Part shown: piece after piece, positions 20,018-29,782 of the stretch
How the letters are laid out: every line of letters begins with the position of its first letter
Position numbering within the stretch: the first letter of the stretch is position 1
Source: Planktosalinus sp963977065
GTDB taxonomy: Bacteria; Bacteroidota; Bacteroidia; Flavobacteriales; Flavobacteriaceae
Direction: 5' to 3'
Assembly: GCA_963977065.1 (NCBI GenBank)
Contig: CAXBNF010000001.1
Location: forward strand, 430,522 to 494,521
Length of the DNA stretch: 64,000 bases
The notes under the pieces: model-generated
Database searches by the model: none
The model's input: only the letters and a program-made list of their open reading frames with translations
What the model was told of the DNA's origin: nothing
Position numbers and translations under genes: made by a program

Positions 20018-20129
20018 TTTGAAATTATAGTAGCCTGATTTAAAGGGCGATAAACTTTTTAACAGCTTTGTTAACAGAAAATGGTACTTCTAATAAAAAT
20101 AAATATTTTTTGAAAATGGACTTGGTATC

Positions 20130-21362
20130 TTATAGAGAGATTGTTTTTTGGGGAATGGCGTCGATTTCGGCTTTAAGCGGTTGAATAAAATTAAAATAGA
20201 CGTCTTTAAACTCCTCTTTTATGGGCTCTGCAGCGGGAAGTTGGATGGCGTAAGGGTCCACTTGTTTGCCATTATACCAAAACCGGTAACAAACGTGTGG
20301 CCCCGTAGCAAGCCCGGTGCTTCCAACATAACCAATAACATCTCCCTGTTTTACCCTATCACCTTTTTTTACAGCTCTTTTTGACATATGAAGATATTGA
20401 GTAGAATAGGTATTATTGTGTTTTATTTTTACATAATTTCCATTACCCCCTGTGTATCCTGAACGTTCTACTACTCCATTAGCAGTGGAAACAATGGGAG
20501 TGCCGTGTGGCGCAGCATAATCTGTACCTAAATGGGGTCGTCTTTGTCGGGTAACAGGATGTAAACGACTTGGACTAAACCGAGAGGATATTCTTGAATA
20601 ATTTAAGGGCGCTTTTAGAAAGAAACTTCTTAGTGTGTTTGCTTTTTCGTCATAATAGTCTGATACTCCCTGTACACTATCTGTCATAAACCGAAAACCA
20701 TAATAAGGCTTGCCATAATGATTTAAAAGGGTTGCCTCTACACTTTCAATACCGGCATAAATGGTATCGTTTATATAATTTTCGTTATAAATAATTTTAA
20801 AGTTATCACCTTTTTGAAGTTTGAAAAAATCAACTGTCCACTGGTAAACGCTAGATAACTCGTGTACTAGCATTTGACTCAAACCTTCATCAACCATAGA
20901 TTGTGAAAGTGAGGAGGTAATTACTCCGGAAGCCATTCTCCTTTTTGTAGAAATGGGGAGTTTGCCTCTGTATGAATAAATACTATCACCCAAATGGATG
21001 ACTACATAATCAATTCTTGAGGGCTGGTAGATAAAAACTTGTGGGGTGTTTGTTGTATCTTTTGATTTGAGAACTGTATAGGGTCTTCCAGCTCTTAATC
21101 TGGCTACGTCAATTGTGTCTTTAACTTTATTTACTATTGAAAACACTTTTGCGGCAGAAACCCCTTGTTTATCCATTAAAAACCCAAATGTTTCTCCAGT
21201 TTGTATGGTGTCTCTAATGACCTCAAAATCATTTAGTTTAAATCCAAATTCTTCGATCAATTTAGGGACTTCTTTTTCAACGATTTCTGAGTCGTCGGTT
21301 GAGTCGTTTTTACAGCTGATAATGAGTAGAGAAAGAAGGAGAAGGTAACTAAATTTTGTCAA
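20130..21362 (-). CDS. M23 family metallopeptidase lipoprotein with H-x-C motif
   Basis: 410-aa predicted lipoprotein (lipobox Cys17, LLIISCKND). The C-terminal LytM/M23 domain (about 270-375) shows the zinc ligands H277 and D281 (HLGTD), H325 (YLHMS) and a final motif GPHVCYRFW in which the usual second His of H-x-H is Cys358. The N-terminal half has an OapA/LysM-like regulatory region. It probably trims peptidoglycan cross-links from the periplasmic side. It follows the TDO-family gene by 11 bp and so is probably the last gene of that operon. The Cys could still bind zinc, so activity is plausible but unproven. Confidence 0.85.
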   Translation of the reverse strand: MTKFSYLLLLSLLIISCKNDSTDDSEIVEKEVPKLIEEFGFKLNDFEVIRDTIQTGETFGFLMDKQGVSAAKVFSIVNKVKDTIDVARLRAGRPYTVLKSKDTTNTPQVFIYQPSRIDYVVIHLGDSIYSYRGKLPISTKRRMASGVITSSLSQSMVDEGLSQMLVHELSSVYQWTVDFFKLQKGDNFKIIYNENYINDTIYAGIESVEATLLNHYGKPYYGFRFMTDSVQGVSDYYDEKANTLRSFFLKAPLNYSRISSRFSPSRLHPVTRQRRPHLGTDYAAPHGTPIVSTANGVVERSGYTGGNGNYVKIKHNNTYSTQYLHMSKRAVKKGDRVKQGDVIGYVGSTGLATGPHVCYRFWYNGKQVDPYAIQLPAAEPIKEEFKDVYFNFIQPLKAEIDAIPQKTISL

Positions 21363-21373
21363 GGCTTTCTATT

Positions 21374-22312
21374 TTAAATGTTTGTTCCCCAATTTTCGAT
21401 TTCATCTTTAGACCAGAGACTTGGGAAAAATATTCTTTTTTGGTATTTAGGGTGCATATACTTAGTCCACTCACTTCCACCGGTTGCTTCTACTACTTTT
21501 GATGAATCACCTCCGCTTAAGTAATGGTTTGCTGCATCATAATGGGCCATCACCCAGGTGATGTTTACGGTATAATCATAGTGTCGCATTGCTTTGATTA
21601 ATACAGAGTCATTTTTTACTTCATCTGGAAGTGTTTTGAATTTGGCATATAAATTCTTTTTGTTGTAAGTTTCTGTAAAATCTACAAACTCAACACGGTA
21701 TTTCTCTTCAAAGGCTTTGAGTAATTGAGATTTTTTTCCGGTTTTGTAATCCTTGCCTGCAGCTTGCCAATAGAGATGCTCTAAAGCATGTTCATATGGG
21801 GTGTTTCTGTCAATACTGTCTCTAAATCGTTTGTCAATTAGGTTGATAAGTTCAGTAGAAGCAAACTCTATTTTTCTATATTGCGCACTTTGAAATCCAC
21901 TCGCCGGAGTCAAAGTGGTTCTGAATTTCATATATTGGGCTGCTTCCATTCCTTCTTTCATTATATTGAATGAGGAGGTAAGCATATCAAAATACCGGCT
22001 GATGCGCATTAATTTTGAACTAAAATAAGGAGCATCAAGGTTTTTTTTAAAGGCAACTTGTTCAATTTCCCAAAGAATCATTTTAAACAACAACTCATTA
22101 ACCTGATGGTACATAATAAAAACCATCTCGTCAGGCAGGTTGGTGCGTTGAATTTGTAAATTTAGCAGTGCGTCTGTTTGAATATAATCCCAGTATGTGA
22201 TGGGCTTACCGTGTAAAAGCCCCTCTAAATGAACATTTAAATCTTGACCCAAGTTAGAAAACTTGTTTTCTAGTTGTTCTATTAATTCATTTGTTTTGGG
22301 AGTTGTACTCAT
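21374..22312 (-). CDS. Tryptophan 2,3-dioxygenase family protein
   Basis: 312-aa haem dioxygenase-family protein. TDO landmarks are present: YWDYIQTDALLNLQ, the distal His in MYHQVNELLFKM, substrate-carboxylate Arg in KFRTTLTPASGFQS, and a shortened TGGSEW loop near the C-terminus. The region that normally carries the proximal haem His is divergent (WVMAHYDAANHYL, followed by an SGGDSSK insertion). It may open the indole ring of tryptophan or of a related compound. It sits between a DUF3108 gene (4-bp gap) and an M23 gene (11 bp), downstream of hppD and hmgA. Confidence 0.82.
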   Translation of the reverse strand: MSTTPKTNELIEQLENKFSNLGQDLNVHLEGLLHGKPITYWDYIQTDALLNLQIQRTNLPDEMVFIMYHQVNELLFKMILWEIEQVAFKKNLDAPYFSSKLMRISRYFDMLTSSFNIMKEGMEAAQYMKFRTTLTPASGFQSAQYRKIEFASTELINLIDKRFRDSIDRNTPYEHALEHLYWQAAGKDYKTGKKSQLLKAFEEKYRVEFVDFTETYNKKNLYAKFKTLPDEVKNDSVLIKAMRHYDYTVNITWVMAHYDAANHYLSGGDSSKVVEATGGSEWTKYMHPKYQKRIFFPSLWSKDEIENWGTNI

Positions 22313-22316
22313 TTAA

Positions 22317-23090
22317 TTATTTTGCTAAAATTTTAAAGGAATGTTTTAAACCTTTGAATTCATCGAGCTCTGCTCTTAATGAACCCACTGATAAATCTGC
22401 TACAATTTTTAAAGGAATTTTATTGTCATCATCAGAAATCCAGACCGTTAGACTTTCCTTTTCTTTGAACACTCTTCCAGACTCAACATAGGGCCTAAAA
22501 ACAAGCGTTTCAACTTGGCCAAATTTAGTCTTTAAAAGTTCTTTACGCAAAAACTTAAGGCGAAACTTAAAACTTTCGTCCCCATAAAACATATCTACAT
22601 CTGTAAAATCACCGGGTTTTAGATTGCGTGCGTCAACATTGTTCCGTAAGTAGTAAAATGTTGACAGCATATCTTGTACACCCACGGGAAAAGGATGTGT
22701 GTTCTTGGTATTTTTTTTTCTGTCGTGTACAAGGGCTAAATTTTTAGTGTGGTCAAAATCAACAATAATGTCTCGTGTGTGACCTCCTTCATTGATATCT
22801 CTAATAAACCTGTATGGAATGTCTTTTTTTTTGTCCATATAAGTTTCGTAAATATCTTCCACTTTAAAGAATATTCTTGAAAGACCAGAATTTCTTCCAT
22901 AGCCTTTTACATGATAAACCTCTTTACCGTTTAAAATTGCGTTGTCAACTTGTAGCGTGGCATAACCTGCAGTTAAAAACCCTGAATAGGAAACTCTGAA
23001 TTTAAACCACTCGCCATCCTGAAATGCTTTTTTTTGTGCCAAAACAGGGATACTTATAATTAGCGAAATTAAAATCAAAAATACTCTCAT
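22317..23090 (-). CDS. DUF3108 domain exported protein
   Basis: 257 aa with a signal peptide (ends near IPVLAQ). The body matches DUF3108, a beta-rich periplasmic family: GEWFKFRVSYSGFLTAGYATLQV at the N-terminus (read from about residue 25), YRFIRDINEGGHTRD, and VWISDDDNKIPLKIVADLSVGS. The biochemical function is not known. It is the first gene of a three-gene minus-strand cluster with the TDO-family and M23 genes. Confidence 0.8.
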   Translation of the reverse strand: MRVFLILISLIISIPVLAQKKAFQDGEWFKFRVSYSGFLTAGYATLQVDNAILNGKEVYHVKGYGRNSGLSRIFFKVEDIYETYMDKKKDIPYRFIRDINEGGHTRDIIVDFDHTKNLALVHDRKKNTKNTHPFPVGVQDMLSTFYYLRNNVDARNLKPGDFTDVDMFYGDESFKFRLKFLRKELLKTKFGQVETLVFRPYVESGRVFKEKESLTVWISDDDNKIPLKIVADLSVGSLRAELDEFKGLKHSFKILAK

Positions 23091-23188
23091 AGGTTTATTT
23101 CATACTGGTTTAAATAGAGCATTGCAATTGTCGTTCCACAATGATTCATTAATTTAATAACGATTGATTGGTTTATTTTGTTACAAAA

Positions 23189-24349
23189 TTATAAGGTACC
23201 TCTAAGCGCCTGTTCTCGTTCAATAGATTCAAAAAGTGCTTTAAAATTTCCGGCGCCAAATCCTCTTGCACCCATTCGCTGAATGATTTCAAAGAAAAGA
23301 GTGGGTCTGTCTTCAATGGGTTTTGTGAAAATTTGGAGCAAGTAGCCTTCTTCATCTGCATCTACAAGAATAGAAAGTTTTTGAAGCTCGTTGATGTCTT
23401 CCTTCATGATTTCCATATGTGCCCCCAGTCGTCTGGGAATGTCATCATAATAAGCCTGCGGCGGTGGTGGTAAAAACTCGATGCCTCTTTCTTTTAATTG
23501 AGTGACTGTTTTGATAATATCATCTGTGGCAACAGCAATGTGTTGCACGCCGGGGCCTTCATAAAAGTCCAGATATTCTTCTATTTGGGATTTTTTGGCT
23601 GCTTTAGCCGGCTCATTAATGGGGAATTTAATTCTTCCGTTACCGTTACTCATAACTTTACTCATCAATGCTGAGTATTCAGTGTGGATTTGTTTGTCGT
23701 CAAAGGAAAGGAAATTGACAAAGCCCATCACATCTTCATACCATTTGACCCATTGGTTCATTTCGCCCCAACCCACATTACCCACCATGTGGTCAATGTA
23801 TTTTAATCCCACCGGCTCCGGATTGTAATCTGATTTCCATTCCTTATATCCGGGCAGAAAAACGCCTTTGTAATTTTTTCTTTCGACAAAAATATGAACA
23901 GTTTCTCCATAAGTATAAATTCCTGATCGCACAACCTCTCCGTGCTCGTCTTTTTCTACAGTGGGTTGCATAAAGGCTTTTGCTCCTCGCTTGGTGGTTT
24001 CTTCAAAGGCCGCAGTGGCATCTTCAACCCAAAGGGCGATTACTTTTACGCCATCACCGTGCTTCATAATATGTTGGTTTATGGGGGACTTGCTGGAAAG
24101 TGGCGTTGAAAGAACCAGACGTATTTTGTCCTGTTTTAACACATAGGATGCTCTTTCTTTGTTACCTGTTTCAAGTCCAGAATAAGCATAGGACTGAAAT
24201 CCAAAAGCTGTTTTGTAAAAGTGTGCTGCTTGTTTGGCATTTCCTACATAAAATTCTACATAATCGGTGCCAAGAAGAGGTAAAAAATCTTCTGCACCTT
24301 CAAATATCTTTTCGAGACCGTAGTCAACTGATTTTATTTCTTTACTCAT
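23189..24349 (-). CDS. hppD: 4-hydroxyphenylpyruvate dioxygenase
   Basis: 386-aa Fe(II) dioxygenase converting 4-hydroxyphenylpyruvate to homogentisate, the second step of tyrosine catabolism. Two glyoxalase/VOC half-domains are seen. The iron ligands are recognisable in YIDHMVGNV (His), GPGVQHIAVATDDI (His) and LFFEIIQRMGARGFG (Glu). The FGAGNFKALFESIEREQ tail is characteristic of the family. It lies 21 bp downstream of hmgA, so the two form an operon in pathway-consistent order. Confidence 0.95.
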   Translation of the reverse strand: MSKEIKSVDYGLEKIFEGAEDFLPLLGTDYVEFYVGNAKQAAHFYKTAFGFQSYAYSGLETGNKERASYVLKQDKIRLVLSTPLSSKSPINQHIMKHGDGVKVIALWVEDATAAFEETTKRGAKAFMQPTVEKDEHGEVVRSGIYTYGETVHIFVERKNYKGVFLPGYKEWKSDYNPEPVGLKYIDHMVGNVGWGEMNQWVKWYEDVMGFVNFLSFDDKQIHTEYSALMSKVMSNGNGRIKFPINEPAKAAKKSQIEEYLDFYEGPGVQHIAVATDDIIKTVTQLKERGIEFLPPPPQAYYDDIPRRLGAHMEIMKEDINELQKLSILVDADEEGYLLQIFTKPIEDRPTLFFEIIQRMGARGFGAGNFKALFESIEREQALRGTL

Positions 24350-24370
24350 GGTATTAGTCTTTTTGTTGTT

Positions 24371-25531
24371 TTATTCATCTAGCCAGGATTGATAATAAGT
24401 TTCATCGGCTATTTTCATTGCTTCATCAGTGAGCATCAGGGGTTTAAATGTGTCAACCATAACGGCAAGTTCTTTGGTTTCTTTTTTTCCAATGCTTGCT
24501 TCATAAGTTCCGGGGTGTGGGCCATGCGGTATTCCGGCAGGGTGGAGCGATATGTTTCCGGGTTTGACGCCTGTTCTGCTCATAAAATCACCATCTACAT
24601 AATACAAGACTTCATCGCTGTCAATGTTACTGTGATTGTATGGCGCAGGGATAGATTGTGGGTGGTAATCATATAATCTGGGTACAAAAGAGCACACCAC
24701 AAAAGCATCTGTTTCAAATGTTTGGTGAACAGGTGGTGGTTGGTGAATGCGTCCAGTTATGGGCTCAAAATCGTGAATGGAAAATGCATACGGAAAATTA
24801 TACCCGTCATAACCCACCACATCAAAAGGATGTGTTGCATAAATCATTTCAAAAATTTCATCTCTTTTTTTAACTTTAATCAAATAATCACCTTTTTCAT
24901 CATAATTTTCAAGTTCCAGGGGTTTTCTGATATCCCTTTCACAGAAAGGCGAATGTTCAAGTAGTTGTCCAAACCAGTTTCTGTATCTTTTTGGCGTATA
25001 GATGGGTCTTCTTGATTCTACAATAAAAAGGCGGTTGTCTTCGGTATCAAAATCTATTTTATAGATAATCCCTCTGGGAATAAGTAGATAATCACCATAT
25101 TTAAAATCGAGATTACCCAATAGTGTTCTCAATTTGCCTGAGCCTTTGTGAATAAAAAGCAACTCATCTGAGTCAGTATTTTTATAAAAATAATCCTGTG
25201 TTTTATTTTGTGGGGCAGCCAGAGTGATGTGGCAATCACTGTTTGTCATTACAATTTTCCGGCTTTCGAGATAGTCTTTTTCAGGTGATACATCAAATCC
25301 AAATAACTTATATGATTGCATGTTGTTTGGGTTGACAATCTTGGGTGCTGCGCTGTATTGATTTTTTATTTCTTTTACTTGTGTGGGTCTGTGAATATGG
25401 TACATATTTGAATACATACCGTCAAACCCTATGGTGCCAAAGAGTTGTTCATAATACAATTCGCCATTGGATTTTCTAAATTGAGTATGGCGTTTAGGGG
25501 GTATTTTTCCTAATTGATGATAAAATGGCAT
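24371..25531 (-). CDS. hmgA: Homogentisate 1,2-dioxygenase
   Basis: 386-aa cupin-fold Fe(II) dioxygenase that opens the homogentisate ring to maleylacetoacetate. Family segments include PKRHTQFRKSNGELYYEQLFG at the N-terminus, HKGSGKLRTLLG, FPYAFSIHDFEP, and the metal-site region NHSNIDSDEVLYYVDGDF through LHPAGIPHGPHPG. The ATG at 25531 (MPFYHQLG) is chosen over an upstream TTG that would add seven residues. It is the first gene of the hmgA-hppD operon. Fumarylacetoacetase and maleylacetoacetate isomerase are not in this window. Confidence 0.95.
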   Translation of the reverse strand: MPFYHQLGKIPPKRHTQFRKSNGELYYEQLFGTIGFDGMYSNMYHIHRPTQVKEIKNQYSAAPKIVNPNNMQSYKLFGFDVSPEKDYLESRKIVMTNSDCHITLAAPQNKTQDYFYKNTDSDELLFIHKGSGKLRTLLGNLDFKYGDYLLIPRGIIYKIDFDTEDNRLFIVESRRPIYTPKRYRNWFGQLLEHSPFCERDIRKPLELENYDEKGDYLIKVKKRDEIFEMIYATHPFDVVGYDGYNFPYAFSIHDFEPITGRIHQPPPVHQTFETDAFVVCSFVPRLYDYHPQSIPAPYNHSNIDSDEVLYYVDGDFMSRTGVKPGNISLHPAGIPHGPHPGTYEASIGKKETKELAVMVDTFKPLMLTDEAMKIADETYYQSWLDE

Positions 25532-25590
25532 AACGATTTGTTTTGCTAACAAATATCGGAAAAAAATAACAGAATTATATTAAGATTTCA

Positions 25591-27816
25591 TTAAAACCAA
25601 AAGCCTAAACTCACATACCATTGGCTTTGTTTTGTTTCTGTTGAAAACGAGTAAAAAAGTTCAATGGGACCAATAAAGGTGTCTGATGCAAGTCCTAGTG
25701 CATAGCCTCTATGCGGAATTTGATCTATCCAAGCAGTTGATTCAAAAAGTTTATCGCCCACATTTGCAATATTTGCCACTGCCGAAAGATAGGTTTTCTT
25801 AAAAATTTGATAATCTGCTCTTAATGAAGATTTAAGATAGGTGTCACCCCTTAAGCTTATGGCATCATAACCAAATAGATGCACAAAATTGTTAATACTG
25901 TTATAGCCATAACCGCCCACAAAAAAATCAAGTGTGACGGTCTCTTCACCTCCAATTTTAAAACCACCTTGAGAAGTGATGGTTAATGATAAGTCTGAAT
26001 AGGGACTGTAAGTATAACTAAGGGATGCGTTAGCAATTGAAAATGGTTCAAATTCTTCATTAAGTCCTGAGGCGTAAGCATAAAAATTAAATTTTCCATC
26101 AAATAAAACCCCCTTTTTAGGAAAATATTTGTTGTCCCTGCTGTCAAGGGTCAAATACCCATAGGCACTAAAATAATTTGTATTTTCAAAAACAGCACGA
26201 TCATTTTCATTTATATCCTCTATAGTAACTGAAGTAAATTTTAGTTTTTTGTGTTCAGCTCCAAGCCCCAGGGAATAAATTTGCCTAAATAAAGTTTGAA
26301 CATAAAACTGATTTGTAATGTCCTCGTGCTTCACCTCAATATTTGCAACAGATGGAATTGTTTCTGCAATATCTGGCGGGAAAAGGCTGAAGTTAACATT
26401 CTTTTTAAATTTGTTATAACGTGAACGTAAACCCACGCTCCAGTAATACCCTTTATCAATATAATAGTCAAAATTATACCTTATGTTGTCGCCTAAAATG
26501 AAGTCAAACGAAACAATATCGTTTTTTTGAATTAAACGTTTGCGGGTTAAATTTACCAATGCAGCACTTTTATACAAATCGTCATAATGTACACCCAACC
26601 TTAATAATGCCCTTGACTGTGTTTCAGCAAGTTGAAGCTTTAAGACATTTTCATTGTTTTCGTTTTCACTAAAAAAATAATTAATTTGGCTAAAATTGCC
26701 CGTGGCACTCAGATTGTTTATACCTTCACTAAAGCGTTGATAGGTTGTTTGAAGCGGAGTTTTAATTTTTAATTTTCCTAATACATAAGATCGGGTATAG
26801 TCTTTTGTTCCTGAAATTTCAACCACATCTATTTGAAGGCTGTCAGAAATGGTTTTTTCAATTTTAAATGGTTTTTGATGTTTTTGTCTTTGAGCAAGTT
26901 CTTCCAATTCTTCCCTATAATTTGAAGCTTCCTCAAAACCCACATTGATAATGGATTCTCCTTTATCAAATGAAATGACAGAGAATTCCTTTATATCAGG
27001 ATGTATGTAAATGTCTGTTTTTTTTCGCTTTTCTTTCATATCATTAATGGTCCTGTAATTGTTGATTTGAACCAATATATCAAGCGCAGATTTTAAATTG
27101 TCTCGCGATAGTAAACTGTCTTGAACATCAACTCCAATAATAATTTCAGCGCCCATTTTTCTTAGTTCATCAACCGGATAATTATTTGTTACCCCTCCAT
27201 CAATTAACATTTGTCCGTTGACGTCAATGGGGCTGAAAATTGAGGGCAAAGCACCACTTGCAGAAACCGCTTGTGGTAAATACCCCTCAGTTAATTTTAC
27301 TGAGATTCCCTTTTCAACATCTGTTGCCATACAAAAAAAAGGAATGGGTAGTTTTGAAAAATCATTGATATGACTTACATGCCCGGTTAATTTTGAAATT
27401 AAATTAAATAAATTTTGTCCTTTGGATAAGGAAGTTGGAAAGGAAACTTTCAATCCATCAAAAGGCAGGGAAATCGCATATTTTTCAGATTCATTTTTTT
27501 CGTAAAAGGTTTTGGCTGCTCTTGGAATATTGTCTTGAATCAATTCGTCAAAATCGATTACATGAAAAATAGAATCCAGTTCTCTGGCATTATAGCCAGA
27601 TGCATACAAAGCTCCCACTATGGCACCCATACTGGTGCCGCCAATATAATCTATACGCACTCCGGCATCTTCAATGACCTTTAAGGCTCCAATATGTGCT
27701 AAGCCTTTGGCGCCGCCACCACTCAATACAAGACCCACTTTCACATCTTCCTGTTCTTGTGAAAAGGAAATTCCCGAAAGGAAGAGTGCAATTATAAAAA
27801 CAAGTATTTGCTTCAT
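25591..27816 (-). CDS. Patatin-like phospholipase with outer-membrane barrel (PlpD-like)
   Basis: 741 aa with a signal peptide (FLSGISFSQ). The patatin domain (about 27-235) has the oxyanion loop GGGAKG, nucleophile motif GGTSMG and catalytic Asp in IDGGVTNNYP. It is followed by a POTRA-like linker (about 310-390) and a BamA/Omp85-type 16-strand barrel ending in YVSLGFWF. This is the architecture of type Vd secreted lipases such as PlpD; here the phospholipase would be surface-displayed or periplasmic. Its start overlaps the uvrC stop by 4 bp (ATGA type), so they are co-transcribed. Confidence 0.88.
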   Translation of the reverse strand: MKQILVFIIALFLSGISFSQEQEDVKVGLVLSGGGAKGLAHIGALKVIEDAGVRIDYIGGTSMGAIVGALYASGYNARELDSIFHVIDFDELIQDNIPRAAKTFYEKNESEKYAISLPFDGLKVSFPTSLSKGQNLFNLISKLTGHVSHINDFSKLPIPFFCMATDVEKGISVKLTEGYLPQAVSASGALPSIFSPIDVNGQMLIDGGVTNNYPVDELRKMGAEIIIGVDVQDSLLSRDNLKSALDILVQINNYRTINDMKEKRKKTDIYIHPDIKEFSVISFDKGESIINVGFEEASNYREELEELAQRQKHQKPFKIEKTISDSLQIDVVEISGTKDYTRSYVLGKLKIKTPLQTTYQRFSEGINNLSATGNFSQINYFFSENENNENVLKLQLAETQSRALLRLGVHYDDLYKSAALVNLTRKRLIQKNDIVSFDFILGDNIRYNFDYYIDKGYYWSVGLRSRYNKFKKNVNFSLFPPDIAETIPSVANIEVKHEDITNQFYVQTLFRQIYSLGLGAEHKKLKFTSVTIEDINENDRAVFENTNYFSAYGYLTLDSRDNKYFPKKGVLFDGKFNFYAYASGLNEEFEPFSIANASLSYTYSPYSDLSLTITSQGGFKIGGEETVTLDFFVGGYGYNSINNFVHLFGYDAISLRGDTYLKSSLRADYQIFKKTYLSAVANIANVGDKLFESTAWIDQIPHRGYALGLASDTFIGPIELFYSFSTETKQSQWYVSLGFWF

Positions 27817-29609
27817 TTTATGTTCTTGTAATGGTCAATAATTTTTTCAGCTTTATGGTGACCAACCAATGCTGCTAAATCCTGAAGGCTGGCTTCAGAA
27901 ATACGCTTTGCACTTTTAAAGTGCTTCAAAAGGTCAATGATGGTTTTTTCACCAACTCCGGGGATGGATTCGAGTTCAGTCTTTAACGCCTGATTGCTTC
28001 TTTTGTTTCGATGGAATGTGATTCCAAAACGGTGGGCTTCATTCCGCAATTGTTGAATAATTTTCAACGTTTCCGATTTTTTGTCTAAATATAAAGGAAT
28101 TGGGTCGTTCGGAAAAAATAATTCTTCCAGTCTTTTTGCAATTCCTACAATGGCAATCTTTCGGCGTAAGCCCAATGCATCCAAACTTTTTAGTGCCGAA
28201 TTTAACTGACCCTTCCCTCCATCTATGATGATGAGTTGTGGTAAAGGTTGCTTCTCTTCGAGCAATCTTTTGTATCTTCTGTAAACCACTTCTTCCATAG
28301 ACGCATAGTCATCAGGTCCTGTGACTGTTTTTATGTTGTATTTACGATAGTCTTTTTTGCTTGGTTTTCCGTTTTTAAAAACCACACAGGCCGCAACAGG
28401 ATTGCTTCCTTGTATGTTTGAATTGTCAAAACACTCGATGTGACGGGGCTCTTCGGGCAGTCTAAGGTCTTTTTGCATTTGGGCCATAATGCGGTTTTCA
28501 TGACGATGAGGGTCTGTAATCTTGATTTGCTTAAAACGCTCCATTCTGTAGTATTTCGCATTGCGAATGGAGAGGTCCAGTATGCTTTTCTTATCGCCTA
28601 GTTGTGGAACGTGCACCTTGATGCCCTCACCAACTGCTACTTGAAAAGGCACATAAATTTCCTTCGAAAGAGAATGAAAACGCTGCCTGATTTCAACAAT
28701 GGCGAGTTCTAGAAGCTCTTTGTCGCTTTCATCTATTTTTTTCTTGATTTCCAGAGTGTGTGACCTGATAATGCTTCCAAAAGAGATTTGTAAAAAGTTG
28801 ACATAGCCATACCCTTCATCAGAAACTATGGAGAAGACATCGACATCATTGATTTTTGGATTGACAATGGTGGATTTTGATTGGTAATTCTCAAGGATTT
28901 CTATTTTTTCTTTCAGGCGTTGAGCATCTTCAAACTGAAGTTTTTCTGCATAGTGTTTCATTTGAGTTTTGAAACGCTGCAAGGAGTCCTTGAAATTTCC
29001 CTTGACAATTTGCCTGATGGCGTCCATATTGTCCTGATACTCCTTTTCGCTTTGCAGGTTTTCACAAGGACCCAGACAATTTCCCAAATGGTATTCCAAG
29101 CACACTTTATATTTTCCGACTATTATTTTTTCTTGCGAAAGGTCATAATTGCAGGTTCTCAATGGATAAAGCCCTTTGATTAATTCCAACAGTGTTTGAA
29201 CGGTTTTCATACTGGTGTAAGGGCCAAAATACTCTGAGCCGTCTTTGATCATTCTCCGGGTGGGAAAAATCCTGGGGAAGCGTTCGTTTTTTATGCAAAT
29301 CCACGGATAGGATTTGTCATCTTTGAGCATCACATTGTAGCGCGGCTGGTATTTTTTGATGAGGTTATTTTCAAGAAGTAGCGCATCAGTTTCTGAGGAG
29401 ACCACAATGTGCTTGATTTCGTGAATTTTCCTGACTAAAAGCCGTGTGCGGGCATTGTCATGGCTTTTCGTAAAATAAGAACTAACCCGTTTTTTTAAGT
29501 TTTTGGCTTTACCCACATAAAGAATTTTACCGTTTTTATCATAATACTGATACACACCGGCACTGCTGGGCAAGGTGGAAATCTGTATTTCTAAAGCGGT
29601 TTTTTCCAT
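27813..29609 (-). CDS. uvrC: UvrABC system protein C
   Basis: 598-aa excinuclease subunit making both incisions in nucleotide excision repair. The GIY-YIG nuclease domain (about 10-95) begins PSSAGVYQYYDKNGKILYVGKA-like. A Cys-containing ENCP-like segment (CLGPCENL) follows, then a UVR motif (about 205-240), the RNase H-like endonuclease domain with ECFDNSN and IIIDGGKGQL (catalytic Asp residues), and C-terminal helix-hairpin-helix repeats (SIPGVGEKT, then LVGHHKAEKI). It is upstream in a two-gene operon with the patatin-like gene. Confidence 0.96.
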   Translation of the reverse strand: MEKTALEIQISTLPSSAGVYQYYDKNGKILYVGKAKNLKKRVSSYFTKSHDNARTRLLVRKIHEIKHIVVSSETDALLLENNLIKKYQPRYNVMLKDDKSYPWICIKNERFPRIFPTRRMIKDGSEYFGPYTSMKTVQTLLELIKGLYPLRTCNYDLSQEKIIVGKYKVCLEYHLGNCLGPCENLQSEKEYQDNMDAIRQIVKGNFKDSLQRFKTQMKHYAEKLQFEDAQRLKEKIEILENYQSKSTIVNPKINDVDVFSIVSDEGYGYVNFLQISFGSIIRSHTLEIKKKIDESDKELLELAIVEIRQRFHSLSKEIYVPFQVAVGEGIKVHVPQLGDKKSILDLSIRNAKYYRMERFKQIKITDPHRHENRIMAQMQKDLRLPEEPRHIECFDNSNIQGSNPVAACVVFKNGKPSKKDYRKYNIKTVTGPDDYASMEEVVYRRYKRLLEEKQPLPQLIIIDGGKGQLNSALKSLDALGLRRKIAIVGIAKRLEELFFPNDPIPLYLDKKSETLKIIQQLRNEAHRFGITFHRNKRSNQALKTELESIPGVGEKTIIDLLKHFKSAKRISEASLQDLAALVGHHKAEKIIDHYKNIK

Positions 29610-29631
29610 TACCGTAAAGGTAGAAAATAGT

Positions 29632-29680
29632 TGTGAGTCTCTGAGTTTTTGAGTCTCTGAGTTTTTGAGTTTTTGAGTTT
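29632..29680. repeat. Short tandem GAGTTTTT/GAGTCTCT repeat
   Basis: Imperfect tandem copies of an 8-10 bp unit (TGAGTTTTTGAG and TGAGTCTCTGAG) lie between uvrC and yraN. The same type of sequence occurs as an inverted repeat at 8854-8922. Confidence 0.7.
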
Positions 29681-29782
29681 TCTTGGCTGGGTGTGGGGTG
29701 CTGGGTGTTTATTGTGGGTTGACCGATTATAAAGATTAGAATTGAAAATTTTGTAAATTAAACCCGAAATTTGAAACCAATC

